From NCBI RefSeq assembly GCF_014839805.1, contig NC_051116.1, forward strand, positions 8,289,556-8,353,555: a stretch of 64,000 nucleotides of DNA, written 5' to 3'. Position numbers and translations under genes: made by a program. Origin of the DNA: Manduca sexta. Taxonomy: Eukaryota > Arthropoda > Insecta > Lepidoptera > Sphingidae. The stretch's first letter is position 1. Every line of letters begins with the position of its first letter. Under the pieces are notes generated by a model. It was given only the letters and a program-made list of their open reading frames with translations. It was not told the DNA's origin and searched no databases. Positions 21,896 through 31,615 of this stretch are shown here, piece by piece.

Positions 21896-22120
21896 AATAT
21901 CAGCCCTGTATTATATACTGTCACTGCTGAGCACGGGCCTCCTCGACTATTGAGAGGGATTAGGCCTTAGTCCACCACGCTGGTCTAGTGCGGATTGGTA
22001 GACATCACACACCTTCAAAATTCCTAAAGAGAACTTCTCAGTTATGCAGGTTTCCTCGCGATGTTTTCCTTCGCCGTTGAAGTAAACGATTATTTACAAA
22101 TATATTACAAAGAATATATA
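21896..22120 (-). mobile_element. S1 SINE lacking the tRNA head, next to a Helitron
   Basis: ATATCAGCCCTGTATTATAT through CCTTCGCCGTTGAAGTAAAC is S1 in reverse. The tRNA-like head is replaced by AT-rich sequence and the Helitron at 22129..22320. No remaining S1 head was seen on the far side of the Helitron. Confidence 0.75.
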
Positions 22121-22128
22121 CTATTATA

Positions 22129-22320
22129 TCACTAAATAGTATAAAACAAAGTCGCTTTGTCTGTCCCTATGTGTGCTTAAATCTTTAAAACTACGCAATG
22201 GATTTTGATGCGGTTTTTTTTAATAGATAGTGTGGTTCAAGAGGAAGTTTTATATGTATAATAATAACATCCATTAAATAGTCAGCATTGCACCCGTGCG
22301 AAGCCGGGGCGGGTCGCTAG
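22129..22320 (+). mobile_element. Helitron-like element, complete ends
   Basis: Starts A|TCACTAAATAGTATAAAAC and ends with hairpin GTGCGAAGCCGGGGCGGGTCG plus CTAG|T. The body (AACTACGCAATGGATTTTGA, then TAACATCCATTAAATAGTCA) matches 17167..17359 on the other strand. Confidence 0.85.
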
Positions 22321-22631
22321 TATTAAATATACAATTATACGAAACCCTAATTGCCGAAATTCCACGCACACTTGACCTATTTTTTATGCCTGAGAATATT
22401 TGCATGGAAAAAAAAACGCGTCCTTGTTTCCTCCATTACATTACACCCACTTAAGGGACAATTCCGAAACATGGCATACGAATGCTACTAGATTTCGTAC
22501 TTAAAGATTTTTTGTAAGCGAAACGCGTATGTCGCCGACATTTAGCTAAGTGGATGTTCGTATAAAATATTGAATATGGAAATTGTTATTATGGACTATA
22601 GGTAATTTTGTGTTGGTTCATATATTTTGAT

Positions 22632-22705
22632 TGCCTCGCTGGCGTACTTTGTAATGTACGACTGCCGCGTTGAGGTACTGGGTTCGAATTCCGGGTCGGG
22701 CCTAA
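22632..22705 (+). mobile_element. S2 SINE head only
   Basis: GCCTCGCTGGCGTACTTTGT then GGTACTGGGTTCGAATTCCG and GGGTCGGGC are the A- and B-box parts. The element then passes into S3 sequence. A lone SINE head followed by another repeat suggests a chimeric insertion or deletion. Confidence 0.65.
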
Positions 22706-22719
22706 TCGCTGTTATGTAT

Positions 22720-23014
22720 GTGTATATCCGGTTCAAATGGGCCGGCAAAATTATGTCGACTGGCGATGGGTAATCATCTCTCGTCAGTCGACACAATCTG
22801 GACCCCACCTCACTCCACTGGTCCAATAGAATGTCGACTGACGAGAGACGATTACCCCTCGACAGTCGACAAAATTATGCCGGCCTGTTGGAACCGGATA
22901 CACACAGGCTGATCCCGGAACGCGACTTAGTTACGTGGGCAGTTATGTCGGGTTTTGAACACCTTGTATATGGTGGTCGCTATCCGGGCGGATATAAAAT
23001 ATATCCTACCACCA
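22720..23014. repeat. Two family S3 copies, head to head
   Basis: 22726..22820 is S3 in reverse (TATCCGGTTCAAATGGGCCG, then CTCTCGTCAGTCGACACAAT). 22820..23014 is S3 forward through CCGGGCGGATATAAAATATA. Their 5' ends meet near 22820, forming an imperfect palindrome of about 100-bp arms. The short frames here are repeat artefacts. Confidence 0.7.
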
Positions 23015-23450
23015 GCAAAATACGAATAATTACATAACTTCTAAAACTCAAATTGTGCCATGGGTTTTGAACCTACAATGCTTCCTTCCGACGATCCGTT
23101 CCATTCTCGACCAGACTTAATAACAACCAAATTGAAATCGAAAACAACCTATATTTCCATTAAAAAATATTTTTCACAAACTCTGCCACCCCCCTTTTGA
23201 CATCATTACGGCACCAGGTGGAGTTTCAAAGGGATTGTTCCATTATAAGTTTTAATGAGGCACCCTTGTTCATTACACCGGCAGGGAGATAGCTTTTTTC
23301 TCTCGCTCGTGTTGAGTCGGTGTCGCACCGGTCGGAGAGGTTGCTGTTGGCTATTGGATGCTATGAGCTATGTATTTAATATATAATATTTAATAGTCTA
23401 ATACATTTATACTTAATAACAACACACGCACGCCATTAATGCTCGAAGAG
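23015..23450. other. Stretch without recognised features
   Basis: No gene or assigned repeat is seen. Confidence 0.3.
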
Positions 23451-23640
23451 GTTGATTTTAGTTGTTTTAGAGGTTTATTTGGAGTGGCTCTGCCCAAGAC
23501 CCGACTCCTGCGAGGGTTGCGGTTGCATGCGCCTGCGCACCACGCGACCTTCGATATTAGGGAGAGAGTCGAATGGCGGGGTTTTAGTCGGTAGGACGGT
23601 TTATACCGGCGAGTCCGGGAGAAATCCAGATTACCCTGTA
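23451..23640. repeat. GC-rich segment, probable LINE-derived repeat
   Basis: Includes GAGTGGCTCTGCCCAAGACC, GGTTGCGGTTGCATGCGCCT and GGCGGGGTTTTAGTCGGTAG then ACCGGCGAGTCCGG. This composition is unlike its surroundings and looks like the 3' end of a non-LTR retrotransposon, but no protein motif is identified. The overlapping frames on both strands run on into the S2 fragment and are not genes. Confidence 0.35.
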
Positions 23641-23689
23641 TTAAAAAAAGCAGTGGAGCAACCGTTGCACCCACTTTCCGTGTATATTC

Positions 23690-23775
23690 CGTCTCACGAT
23701 GTGATGGGGGCGAGCCTGTCGTCATATCGGGCACAAATTCCAGACTCAGGGCTGATACTGACTAGAAAAATCCAA
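23690..23775 (-). mobile_element. S2 SINE fragment
   Basis: TCACGATGTGATGGGGGCGA then CGGGCACAAATTCCAGACTC and GGGCTGATACTGACTAG is the reverse complement of the middle of S2. Both ends are missing. Confidence 0.65.
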
Positions 23776-24031
23776 TAACAATTCGTCCGACTCGGGAATT
23801 GGAACCGAGATTTTAGGGTTTCCTCGTGTTAAAAAAAAGGAGATAGTCCGACGGGGATGAAGGCGTGGTGTTTATGTAACTTAAACACAATGAAAATAGT
23901 ACTGAATTAATATGAAAGCGAATAATCTATCGCAAACTCTTCCTCCTGTAGGATATCAGCCTCCGTCCATCCTCAACGGAGACACAAATGAAATTCTTTT
24001 TGCGTACACTTTGCGATATTCGTAAATTTGT

Positions 24032-24330
24032 TTACAGACTGCCTTCGTGACGTAGTTGTATTGTGTATAAATTACGACTACCGGACTGACATCTTGGGTT
24101 CGAATCCTGTATCGGGCAAAGTGATGTTGAGTGTTACTGGTCAGTGTCGGCCCGGAGTCATCGTGTAGGCTGTCTCGGTGGCGTAGGCGTAGGCCACGCT
24201 AAAGTCTTGGGTTCGATTTCCGGGACGGGCAGTAAAATTTAGGTTTTTGTATCCGTGGAATTGCGTCTGGTGAACAATAGGCTCGCTCTGTTACATGGAA
24301 TTTAGAACAAGCGAAATGTGAATTACACCT
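24032..24330 (+). mobile_element. Two S2-type SINE copies in series
   Basis: The first copy (24040..24160) has GTGACGTAGTTGTATTGTG and a B box (TTGGGTTCGAATCCTG), and ends within GTCGGCCCGGAGTCAT. The second (24168..24330) restarts with CTCGGTGGCGTAGGCGTAG and B box GGGTTCGATTTCCG, and its body is diverged. One SINE inserted into or beside another. Confidence 0.65.
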
Positions 24331-24335
24331 TCATA

Positions 24336-24584
24336 TCCTACTTATATTATAATACTAAAGTTTGTGAGGATGAATATATGTATGTTTGTTCGTCTTTTAC
24401 GAAAAAACTACTGAACGGATTTCAATGAAACTTTGCAGTAATATTGGTTATACATCAGAATAACACATAGGCTACATTTTATAATTATTTTGTGTAATTT
24501 TGTCACAATATAACGATACATATCAAATCGGAAAAAAATTATCCCGGAAAACTTCACGCGGGCGAAACCGCGCGCAAAAGCTAG
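24336..24584 (+). mobile_element. Helitron-like element, complete ends
   Basis: A|TCCTACTTATATTATAATAC at the 5' end, then GTTTGTGAGGATG, CTACTGAACGGATTTCAATG and AACACATAGGCTACATTTTA. The 3' hairpin is CACGCGGGCGAAACCGCGCG and the end is CTAG|T at 24581..24584. It is the cleanest member of the common lepidopteran Helitron-like group here, and non-coding. Confidence 0.85.
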
Positions 24585-25199
24585 TAATCTATAATAATGA
24601 CCCAGCGATTTATTTACGCTAACAAAACTTTGACGGTTTTAAAAAATACTTGAAAGCGCAGGAGGGCCTTCATCTGAACTCATTATAACACTGATACACT
24701 GATTAACACGTTTTGTAGCGATTCGTCGCAAACGTGGTGCGCTGGCCGTTCTGTACCACCAAAAGCCAAGTAAAGATGGTCGGCCCCGCTACCGTCGACA
24801 CGACGCTCCGCTAGGGTGACTGACGGTGTCACTCTTAACGTTGACTTTCATGAGACGCGCCGTCATACTTATATATTATCACTCAAATTCAAATTTCAAT
24901 ATCCGCCAACTGTAATATTGCACTCCTGTCCCAGTCAGCAGGGAGGCCATTCCCTCAGGCACTGTCGCCCTTTGATATCATTTTGTTTGAAAATTTTATT
25001 TTAATTCGAACCGGCAACGCATCGTATCTCCGCCTTTGAGACTTGACGTGGCTACTAATGAGTTTATGGTGAGGTATTATAAGATTTCAAACTTACTGAT
25101 GGATTTAAAAATACCTCCAAAATGTACAGTTCAGGAATGGGTAAAGTATTTTTGTATGGTGGCTCAAATGCTCTTAATTTTTTTATTATACATACATAG
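24585..25199. other. Stretch without a supported gene
   Basis: 24715..24850 is GC-richer (GGCCGTTCTGTACCACCAAA) but lacks convincing splice sites and codon bias. The frames 24816..25233 are not convincing. Confidence 0.3.
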
Positions 25200-25560
25200 T
25201 AAGGCTTTAGTGGCGTATTTGTATACGATATGACTGCAATGCTGAGGTCTGGGGTTCAAACTCCGGGTCGGGTAAAGTGATATTGTTTTTTTTTAGTATC
25301 AGCCCGGAGTCTGGAACTTATGCCCGATATGGTGACAGGCTCGTATCACATCACGGGACGGAATGCACAAGGCGGAAAGTGGATGTACCAGTTGCTCCTC
25401 TGCGTACCCCATGGGTGATAAAATCGTAATTTGTGGGTACTTCATAAATACTTGGTATAATGGCAGACTTATGCGCCTCTGTCCACTCCTTCGAGGATAA
25501 AAGGCGTGACTAGGTGTACTTAATAAATATAAGGTATAAATAAGGGCAGACTTATAAATT
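25200..25560 (+). mobile_element. S2 SINE with tandemly duplicated 3' end
   Basis: The head (TTTAGTGGCGTATTTGTATA, GGGGTTCAAACTCCG) and body (AGTATCAGCCCGGAGTCTGG) are followed by two versions of the tail. CCTCTGCGTACCCCATGGG...GGCAGACTTA and CCTCTGTCCACTCCTTCGAG...GGGCAGACTTA form an imperfect ~80-bp tandem repeat of the tail plus flank. Confidence 0.65.
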
Positions 25561-26734
25561 CACTATCATACTTTATAAAAATCCGCATAGAAATATCATA
25601 TTGTAATTGTCCAACCTGCAAATCAAACCTAGTACCCAGCAGTTCCATAATGTTCCAATTAATGAACAAAAAGACTGGCTGATAAAAAAGCAAACCATAA
25701 ACAAAAAAAAAAAACAATAACAAAACTGATTCACAAATATTTATGTATAATAAAGTGTAAATCGGAATGTCGACGTTAACCCGTTCCTCCCCACATGTTC
25801 CGGCGACGGGGGGAGCGTGGGGAATGTGTCTTTACATATAATTGAATAAAATATTGAGAGTGGCCGGAGTCAATAGTGCCGGCGTGCGGAATGCTATGAA
25901 TACTAACGTGCGAGACACACGAACGTTTGGAATTGCTTACCAGAGCACTGTGACGTAATCGGATATTATGGATTTACTTTAGCAATAAATTAAAAGCCAC
26001 GTAGAAGGGAATTCCTAGATGATACTGGCCCATATGAATTACGACTAAATACGTAGAAATAAAATGGCTGATATCGATGATAAATTACAAATACATCTCT
26101 GATATACAAGTGTCTGTTTTTCAGAATTTTCTAATGGTACAATTAGATTCAGACCAAAAGTAATTTCCCGAATTCATAATTTCCGATAAAAGTACCTTAT
26201 GAATTCACCCACCATATTATTACGATACGTTATGTAAAATTGGCTCCGCACCCACTGGTCCCCTGAAATTCGTACCCTGTGCCCACTCGTCTCCTGTAAT
26301 ATTTTTAGTGCCTACTACTTTAGAGTATTTTGTTTTTTTAATCTCTATGACGGTGGTGCAATCGCGTTCATCTAACCATATCACAAAATTCGTGATTATC
26401 CAACAATTATTATCCTAAAACTTTGATTTTTATTGTCCGACGGCACCGTCCGTGTGTAACATTCGCATAAGACACAGTCCGTACCGTTGTACGGACGGAA
26501 ACATAGCATTATTGTTTACATTAACATTTCGGGCCGAGTGTACCGCGCGCCGCCACTCGCGCAATGTATCCATTACTATAAGCTGTTTTAATATTTCTTA
26601 TTAATTTCTTTATTATTTTAGAGCCTTCGTAAGAGTGGATTGATTGTATAATTTGGTTTAAAAATATCAATATAAAATGTTCGCCTGAATTGTTCAGGAT
26701 CAAAATTTGTGTTCTGGTAAAAAGTACCCTGAAC
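25561..26734. other. Stretch with a small hairpin, no gene
   Basis: No coding sequence is seen. A perfect 8-bp-stem hairpin, GTCCGTAC CGTT GTACGGAC, lies at 26477..26496 in a CpG-rich patch (26440..26560). The minus-strand frames 26521..26814 overlap the LINE tail in the wrong orientation. Confidence 0.35.
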
Positions 26735-26848
26735 CGGCGAGAATGCATGAAAAGATTGATGAAGGTGGCGAAAGCGAGAGAAGTATGCCAGAATCGTGCT
26801 AAGTGGCAATCCATAGTCTCTATCTACCCCTATGAGATAGAGGTATGA
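26735..26848 (+). pseudogene. LINE reverse-transcriptase C-terminal fragment
   Basis: A 37-codon open frame starting RRECMKRLMKVAKAREVCQN, then RAKWQSIVSIYPYEIEV and a stop at 26846..26848. The run AKARxxCxNRAKWxSIVSxYP resembles the extreme C-terminus of insect non-LTR retrotransposon ORF2 proteins. The upstream RT domains are absent, so it is a 5'-truncated remnant. The DNA around its stop (TCTATCTACCCCTATGAG then AGGTATGATACTATA) parallels the S2 tail (CCTCTGCATACCCCTTCGGG then TGCGTGATGTTATG), suggesting this LINE type donates the S2 3' end. The family name is not certain. Confidence 0.55.
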
Positions 26849-26874
26849 TACTATATATAATAATAATATAATAA

Positions 26875-27055
26875 TATCAGCCCTGTATTATATACTTGTC
26901 CACTGCTGGGCACGGGCCTTCTCTACTACTGAGAGGGATTAGGCCTTAGTCCACCACGCTGGCCTAGTGCGGATTGGTAGACTTCACACACCTTCGAAAT
27001 TCTCATAGAGAACTTCTCAGATGTGCAGGTTTCCTCACGATGTTTTCCTCCACCG
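26875..27055 (-). mobile_element. S1 SINE, 3' part, fused to S2 tail
   Basis: S1 in reverse from ATCAGCCCTGTATTATATAC to GATGTTTTCCTCCACCGG. The tRNA head is missing and S2 sequence follows directly. Confidence 0.8.
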
Positions 27056-27190
27056 GTATACTATGTATGTATGTAAAATATGTGCTCGATATGGCGATAG
27101 CTTCGTCACCAATCGCATCATTGGTCAGATTGAGCTTAGGAAAGTGGGAGCTTTATACGTCTGTCTACCCTTCGCGGTAGAAGTTTAAGT
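27056..27190 (+). mobile_element. S2 SINE 3' half, diverged
   Basis: TGTGCTCGATATGGCGATAG, then ACCAATCGCATCATTGGTCA, and GTCTACCCTTCGCGGTAGAA follow S2 order. The upstream half is replaced by S1. Confidence 0.55.
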
Positions 27191-28070
27191 TTAGTTTTGT
27201 ACTGTATGAGAAGAAGTTACTTATTAATGTTATAAAACTCTTCAAAATGGACGTCGAATTTGCTTTATTATCACGAGAGAACCTTTTTAAGGCTAGAATT
27301 TTATTTATAACGAACAAAAAAGGAGCTTTTGTGTTGTACGGAATAATTGAAAGCTCATTTCCATATCAAAAGGTAATAAAAAAACGTTGACAGCCCGTGA
27401 TAAACTTGATACAGGCGTAGGGTTGCCATGCGACGTTTTTTAACGGAAAAATTTACAATTTTCCGGTTACCGGTAAACCGGAAAATTCTCCCATACTTTG
27501 ATTCAAATATGTAATAATCTAAATTATTAATATCAATTGCAATTTTAACGCAATAATAACAAATATACTCAAGTGTTTTTTTTTTATATTCCAAATAGTT
27601 TCCCGGTCGATACCTCTAGTGACAACCATAACGTGCCGGAATAAACGAAGTAATCATAACACCGGCGCTAGTAAAATTAAATCTGAAAAAAATCTATTTT
27701 CATTCACAAAGTTAGCATGAAAACTGAATGTTATTACGAAAAGTTTCGCGAAAAACTGAAATTTGAAACATAAAAGACGTGGGTAATGGAATTTATTAAT
27801 AAAGTAGGGCTACCTGTGTCACGAATAAATTATTGAAATTTGTTTAGTCTATTCAAGGACTTCTAAGATTATATAGAGCGGACATTGGTAAGATTGTTAT
27901 TCAAAAATTTTGCACTTATGTGATGGTCACTCAATGTACCGTGAAATAGTGAAACACCAATGTTAAATATTTCATAATTTTTCGATAACATGATTAGCAT
28001 GTTTATAATGCGCATAATAGTAAATTTTCCGCAAATATATTATTATTGTATTAATATACTTCAACGCGTA
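27191..28070. other. AT-rich stretch with CCGG motif cluster
   Basis: TTTTCCGGTTACCGGTAAAC (27459..27478) plus CCGGAAAATT is another member of the recurring TTCCGG/CCGGAA motif group. No gene is seen. The 79-residue minus-strand frame at 27355..27594 is low-complexity. Confidence 0.35.
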
Positions 28071-28390
28071 GCGGCGATAGCCTAGTTGGTTGTGGAACGG
28101 ACTGCCGAAACGAATGTCCGCAGGTTCAAATCACAAAAGCACACATCTCTGATATTTCTAAAAAAATATGTGTGTATTCTTTTTGAATTATCACTTGCTT
28201 TAACGGTGAAGGAAAACATCGTGAGGAAACCTGCATAACTGAGAAATTCTCTATAGGAATTTTCGAGGGTGTGTGAAGTCTACCAATCCGCACTAGGCCA
28301 GCGTGGTGGAATAAGGCCTAATCCCTGTCAGTAGTAGAGGAGGCCCGTGCCCAACAGTGGGGCAGTATATAATACAGGGCTGATATTATT
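28071..28390 (+). mobile_element. S1 SINE, full length
   Basis: GCGGCGATAGCCTAGTTGGT through TATATAATACAGGGCTGATA and a (TTA)n tail. Both promoter boxes are present. Its tail merges into the (TAT)n run at the left edge of the GC-rich segment. Confidence 0.85.
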
Positions 28391-28404
28391 ATATTATTAT
28401 TATG

Positions 28405-29058
28405 TATCTTTCCTGCGGGAAATCACGGCATAAAGGCCGGTCCTTTTGGAAGGCTTGCGTGGGGACATGGATCCAACACGTAGAGGCCCCTTTAAGATAC
28501 ATTACTCTAGTTGGGGTTTATACACCTTGCGAGTACTCTCTCTGTCTATACTTATGGAGGAAATACAGCCAAAGACAGCGCTTGCAAGGTGCAGGGACTA
28601 TTGCAGAAAAGATGGGAATTATACTGGGTCTATGGATGGGATCTAGCTGGACTGGTTGCTGGGCTATTGATTGAGACAAAGGGACGCCTGCCAAGTAAAA
28701 TGTCTCAATCTTATGTATTCAAGGCAGGCGGTGACTTGCCCCCCAATAGATGGGCATCCCATAAGTGGCGTAAGCCAAGGACGCAACACCGGTGTGGGTG
28801 GCTTAAGGGTGTCGAGAGGTGTGCACCGATTTCACCATCGCGGGTCGCTATCGCGTCCCGGAGCGGGTTTCCTCGCTATTACGCAGATTGAGCACTTCCA
28901 CCCTGGAGCTGAGGTTCTTAGCTCTTGCGATTTCCACCCCTAGCCGGCCAGTTAAGGCAAGCCAAGGTCAGGGGGTCTCATTTAGCCCCCACGGAATCAG
29001 GGAACGCGGTGTCGCCACTCACCGTCGGCTCGCCACAAAGCCGCCCCTGCGGGCTTAT
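28405..29058. mobile_element. GC-rich insertion between TAT runs, unassigned
   Basis: About 650 bp of clearly GC-richer DNA bounded by (TAT)n microsatellite on both sides (before 28402 and 29057..29071). The right end contains AACGCGGTGTCGCCACTCAC and GCCACAAAGCCGCCCCTGCG. Several overlapping plus-strand frames (for example 28511..28891, 126 codons, with FKAGGDLPP) exist because of the composition. None shows a recognisable domain. The (TAT)n 3' end and GC-rich body fit a non-LTR retrotransposon 3' end or derived SINE. A captured host sequence is the alternative. Confidence 0.4.
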
Positions 29059-29071
29059 TATTATTATTATT

Positions 29072-30257
29072 ATACGGACGCTGTGACATCTTGCCATACG
29101 GACATTTCAAATAAAACAGCGACTTATTACCAATTGGTACTAACTTTTGGAGCAAATATTTGGCTCTGATATCCGGTCTATACTTAACTATATAGTATGT
29201 CTTTAGTTAGAAGACATATTCCATTCCAACAAATAAATATATTTACAACTTTCATAAAACAACTGAATAACTCCGAGCCAGCGTTTACAAGCCAACAGCA
29301 ATTTTTTAACTCTCACAAGCTTGACAAAGAGCTAGCTAAAACAATTTCCGGTTGACAGGTGAAACGACACCATTTGGCATTGGTACCAACATTGTGGACT
29401 GGCAAAAATCAGGGGTGCCAACAACTTTCCGGAAATATTCCGGTGAAAATGGTGAAACCGTGAAAATTTCCGCACCGGTATTTTATGTTATCGGATGTGT
29501 TACCGTCCGGTCGCATTGTGTGTGCCTTAAATTATGTATTCGTTGGTATTGAGACTCTCCCTGAGCAAACGGCCTTGAGTATTCGTTCCATACATTTACG
29601 GTGAACTATTACGGGCCGGAAAATGCAAAGATTTACGAATAATTGTTCTAAAAAATTTAATCTTGAGAGAAATTTATTATACCTAAATGTTACTTATAAA
29701 ATTATTTATCTATTAGTGTTGGCTACAAATTAATATGATGTGTATTTTAGGAAATGCAAGGAATCAACAATTATAGTGGCATTGTTATTATGAAATTAAT
29801 GAAACAATATATTCACATAATAAAAAAAATTTACAACCAAAGTAAAGATAACATATTGCGAAATATTCATTTTTTTCATATATGTATTATAAATTACGAC
29901 TAAATAGCTTCTAAAATTACAGCTATCGCGACGTTTTGATAGGGAGACAGCTGTTAGCAAGAAAGTGAAAAATTATATAACATTTCTGTAAAATAGGAGT
30001 AACCTTTTACATTTTGTAAGACAAATATACTAGCTTTGTTCCTAAGTTCTGTGTCTAGCGCACAAAGCAGTCCACATTGTATAATATCTAGCACTTTAAT
30101 AACTCAAGAAAGTAGCCTTTTTGTACGCAAATACTTGAGAATAAAATTATGCCTTTGTACTATTTAAACTGTTTTTGAAATGGTAGGACGAAATTTTGTT
30201 AAGAAAACTAGAAAAAAAAATATCGTTCAAGTCAAGATAATAATATTAAAACTCTTG
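29072..30257. other. AT-rich stretch with CCGG motifs
   Basis: 29345..29480 has TTTCCGGTTGACAGG, CTTTCCGGAAATATTCCGG and TTTCCGCACCGG, part of the recurring motif group. Otherwise featureless and AT-rich. Confidence 0.35.
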
Positions 30258-31470
30258 TTAGTGCATTGAAAAGTTACATTTGGGGTTGCGTTTTTTAGAG
30301 GACGCAATTTTATTTTTTTGAAGTGTAGGGGGGGTCAGTTTAAAGCTAAAACCAAGTTTGTGGGGTCACCACCCTTGTCCCACGGCCGCCTTCTTGAAAA
30401 TAGGGGTTGAAATGGTTTTTACGATGTATCTCTTAAACTATTCATCTGACAAAAAAATGTATAAACATTTTTTGTTGCAAATTAAATTCTCTACATCTTT
30501 GGTCCAGTAACTTTTTGTCGTAGAACTATAAATAAAGAAGTTATAAGCGAAAATGTTAAAAAATTCAATGTCCATTGCAACGTCATCAGGACGTGTGATT
30601 ATAAGGTTCATAATACTTTTTTTTGTACTCTCATTACGTACAACACAAACACGCGGTTGTCGGCTTGTACGCGAATTACTTGGATCCTGAATCGCTTTGG
30701 CACAGATGAAGCAATTGTTCACAAAATCAAAGTCTGGCTCTGGAGCTTCTGAAACTGACGATAAACTACTGGAGCTGCTGCTGCGACGACGAACAACATT
30801 ATCGGTTCGCTTGTGCACGTAATAACAATAACACGCAATATGTACAGTAAGAAAAAAGTAGTTTTCACTAAAGTTAAAATCGTGTCTAAAATCATTCGAA
30901 ATCGTCTTCACAATTAAAAACAGAATAAAATACATCCGCACGTACAGAAATATGTAGCACAACTAAAAGATATAAGTTGAACGACAACTTCAACACAGTA
31001 TTATCAGCTATTCTTACAATAAGAGAGGTTACAAATAATAATAATAGCAGGCAGATGTTCTTTTGTTCCTTAATAGTCCCTTGGGTATTTGGGTATTAAT
31101 GAGAGTACAAAAAATAGTATTATGAACCTTATAAACACGTTCCGATAACGTTGCAATGGACATTGCTTAACATTGAATTTCTTAACATTTTCGCTTATAA
31201 CTTTTTATTTATAGTTCTACGACAAAAAGTTACTGGACCAAAGTTGTAGAGAATTTAATTTTTTGTGTCAGATAAATAGTTTAAGAGATACATCGTAAAA
31301 ACCATTTCAGCCCCTATTTTCAAGATGGCAGCCGTGGGACAAGGGTGGCGACCCCACAAACTTGGTTTTAGCTTTACACTGATCCCCCTACACTTCAAAA
31401 AAATAAAATTGCGTCATCTAAAAAACGCAAGGTAAGGCCTAAAAAATGTAACATTTCAATGGACTATGTG
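30258..31470. mobile_element. Foldback element with ~375-bp inverted arms
   Basis: Left arm 30258..30635 and right arm 31097..31470 are imperfect reverse complements, for example GACGCAATTTTATTTTTTTG on the left and CAAAAAAATAAAATTGCGTC on the right. The unique centre is 461 bp. The outer ends (TTAGTGCATTGAAA and CAATGGACTA) also pair. No target-site duplication is evident. A minus-strand gene fragment spans the centre and the left arm. A transcript across it would form a long hairpin RNA. Confidence 0.75.
30438..30962 (-). pseudogene. Gene fragment with CxxC motif inside the foldback element
   Basis: An open frame of 174 codons. Residues 61..69 are mostly Ser. Residues 77..134 look protein-like: DFDFVNNCFICAKAIQDP (Cys84 and Cys87), VCVVRNESTKKSIMNLI, and RPDDVAMDIEF. 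The order CFIC, then a basic linker, then KSIMxLIxxRxDD, resembles the zinc-binding N-terminal segment of large uncharacterised proteins repeated in invertebrate genomes, usually linked to mobile elements. That resemblance is from memory. Residues 1..60 and those after about 135 look like translated non-coding DNA. The frame crosses into the inverted arm at residue 110, so the arm contains part of the gene fragment, and the other arm holds a decayed mirror copy (31097..31170). It is not a complete gene. Confidence 0.4.
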
Positions 31471-31539
31471 TAAAAATAGAATCTCAATTGCTTTGTTTTT
31501 CGTCCAAGCACGGAAAAGTGAATTCGCAGCACCTCATGG

Positions 31540-31615
31540 TAAATGGAGTAATAGATAGATAGTATCAACTGACAAGAGCTGATTAACCTCTATCAGTCGA
31601 CACAATTATAGGGGT
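31540..31615 (+). repeat. Family S3 core fragment
   Basis: ATCAACTGACAAGAGCTGAT then CTATCAGTCGACACAATTAT is the S3 core. Flanking S3 parts are missing. Confidence 0.5.

Noticed and set aside
23390..23778. Overlapping frames of 108 and 114 codons on opposite strands
   Set aside because: Both join a GC-rich repeat to an S2 fragment, so they are read-through artefacts.
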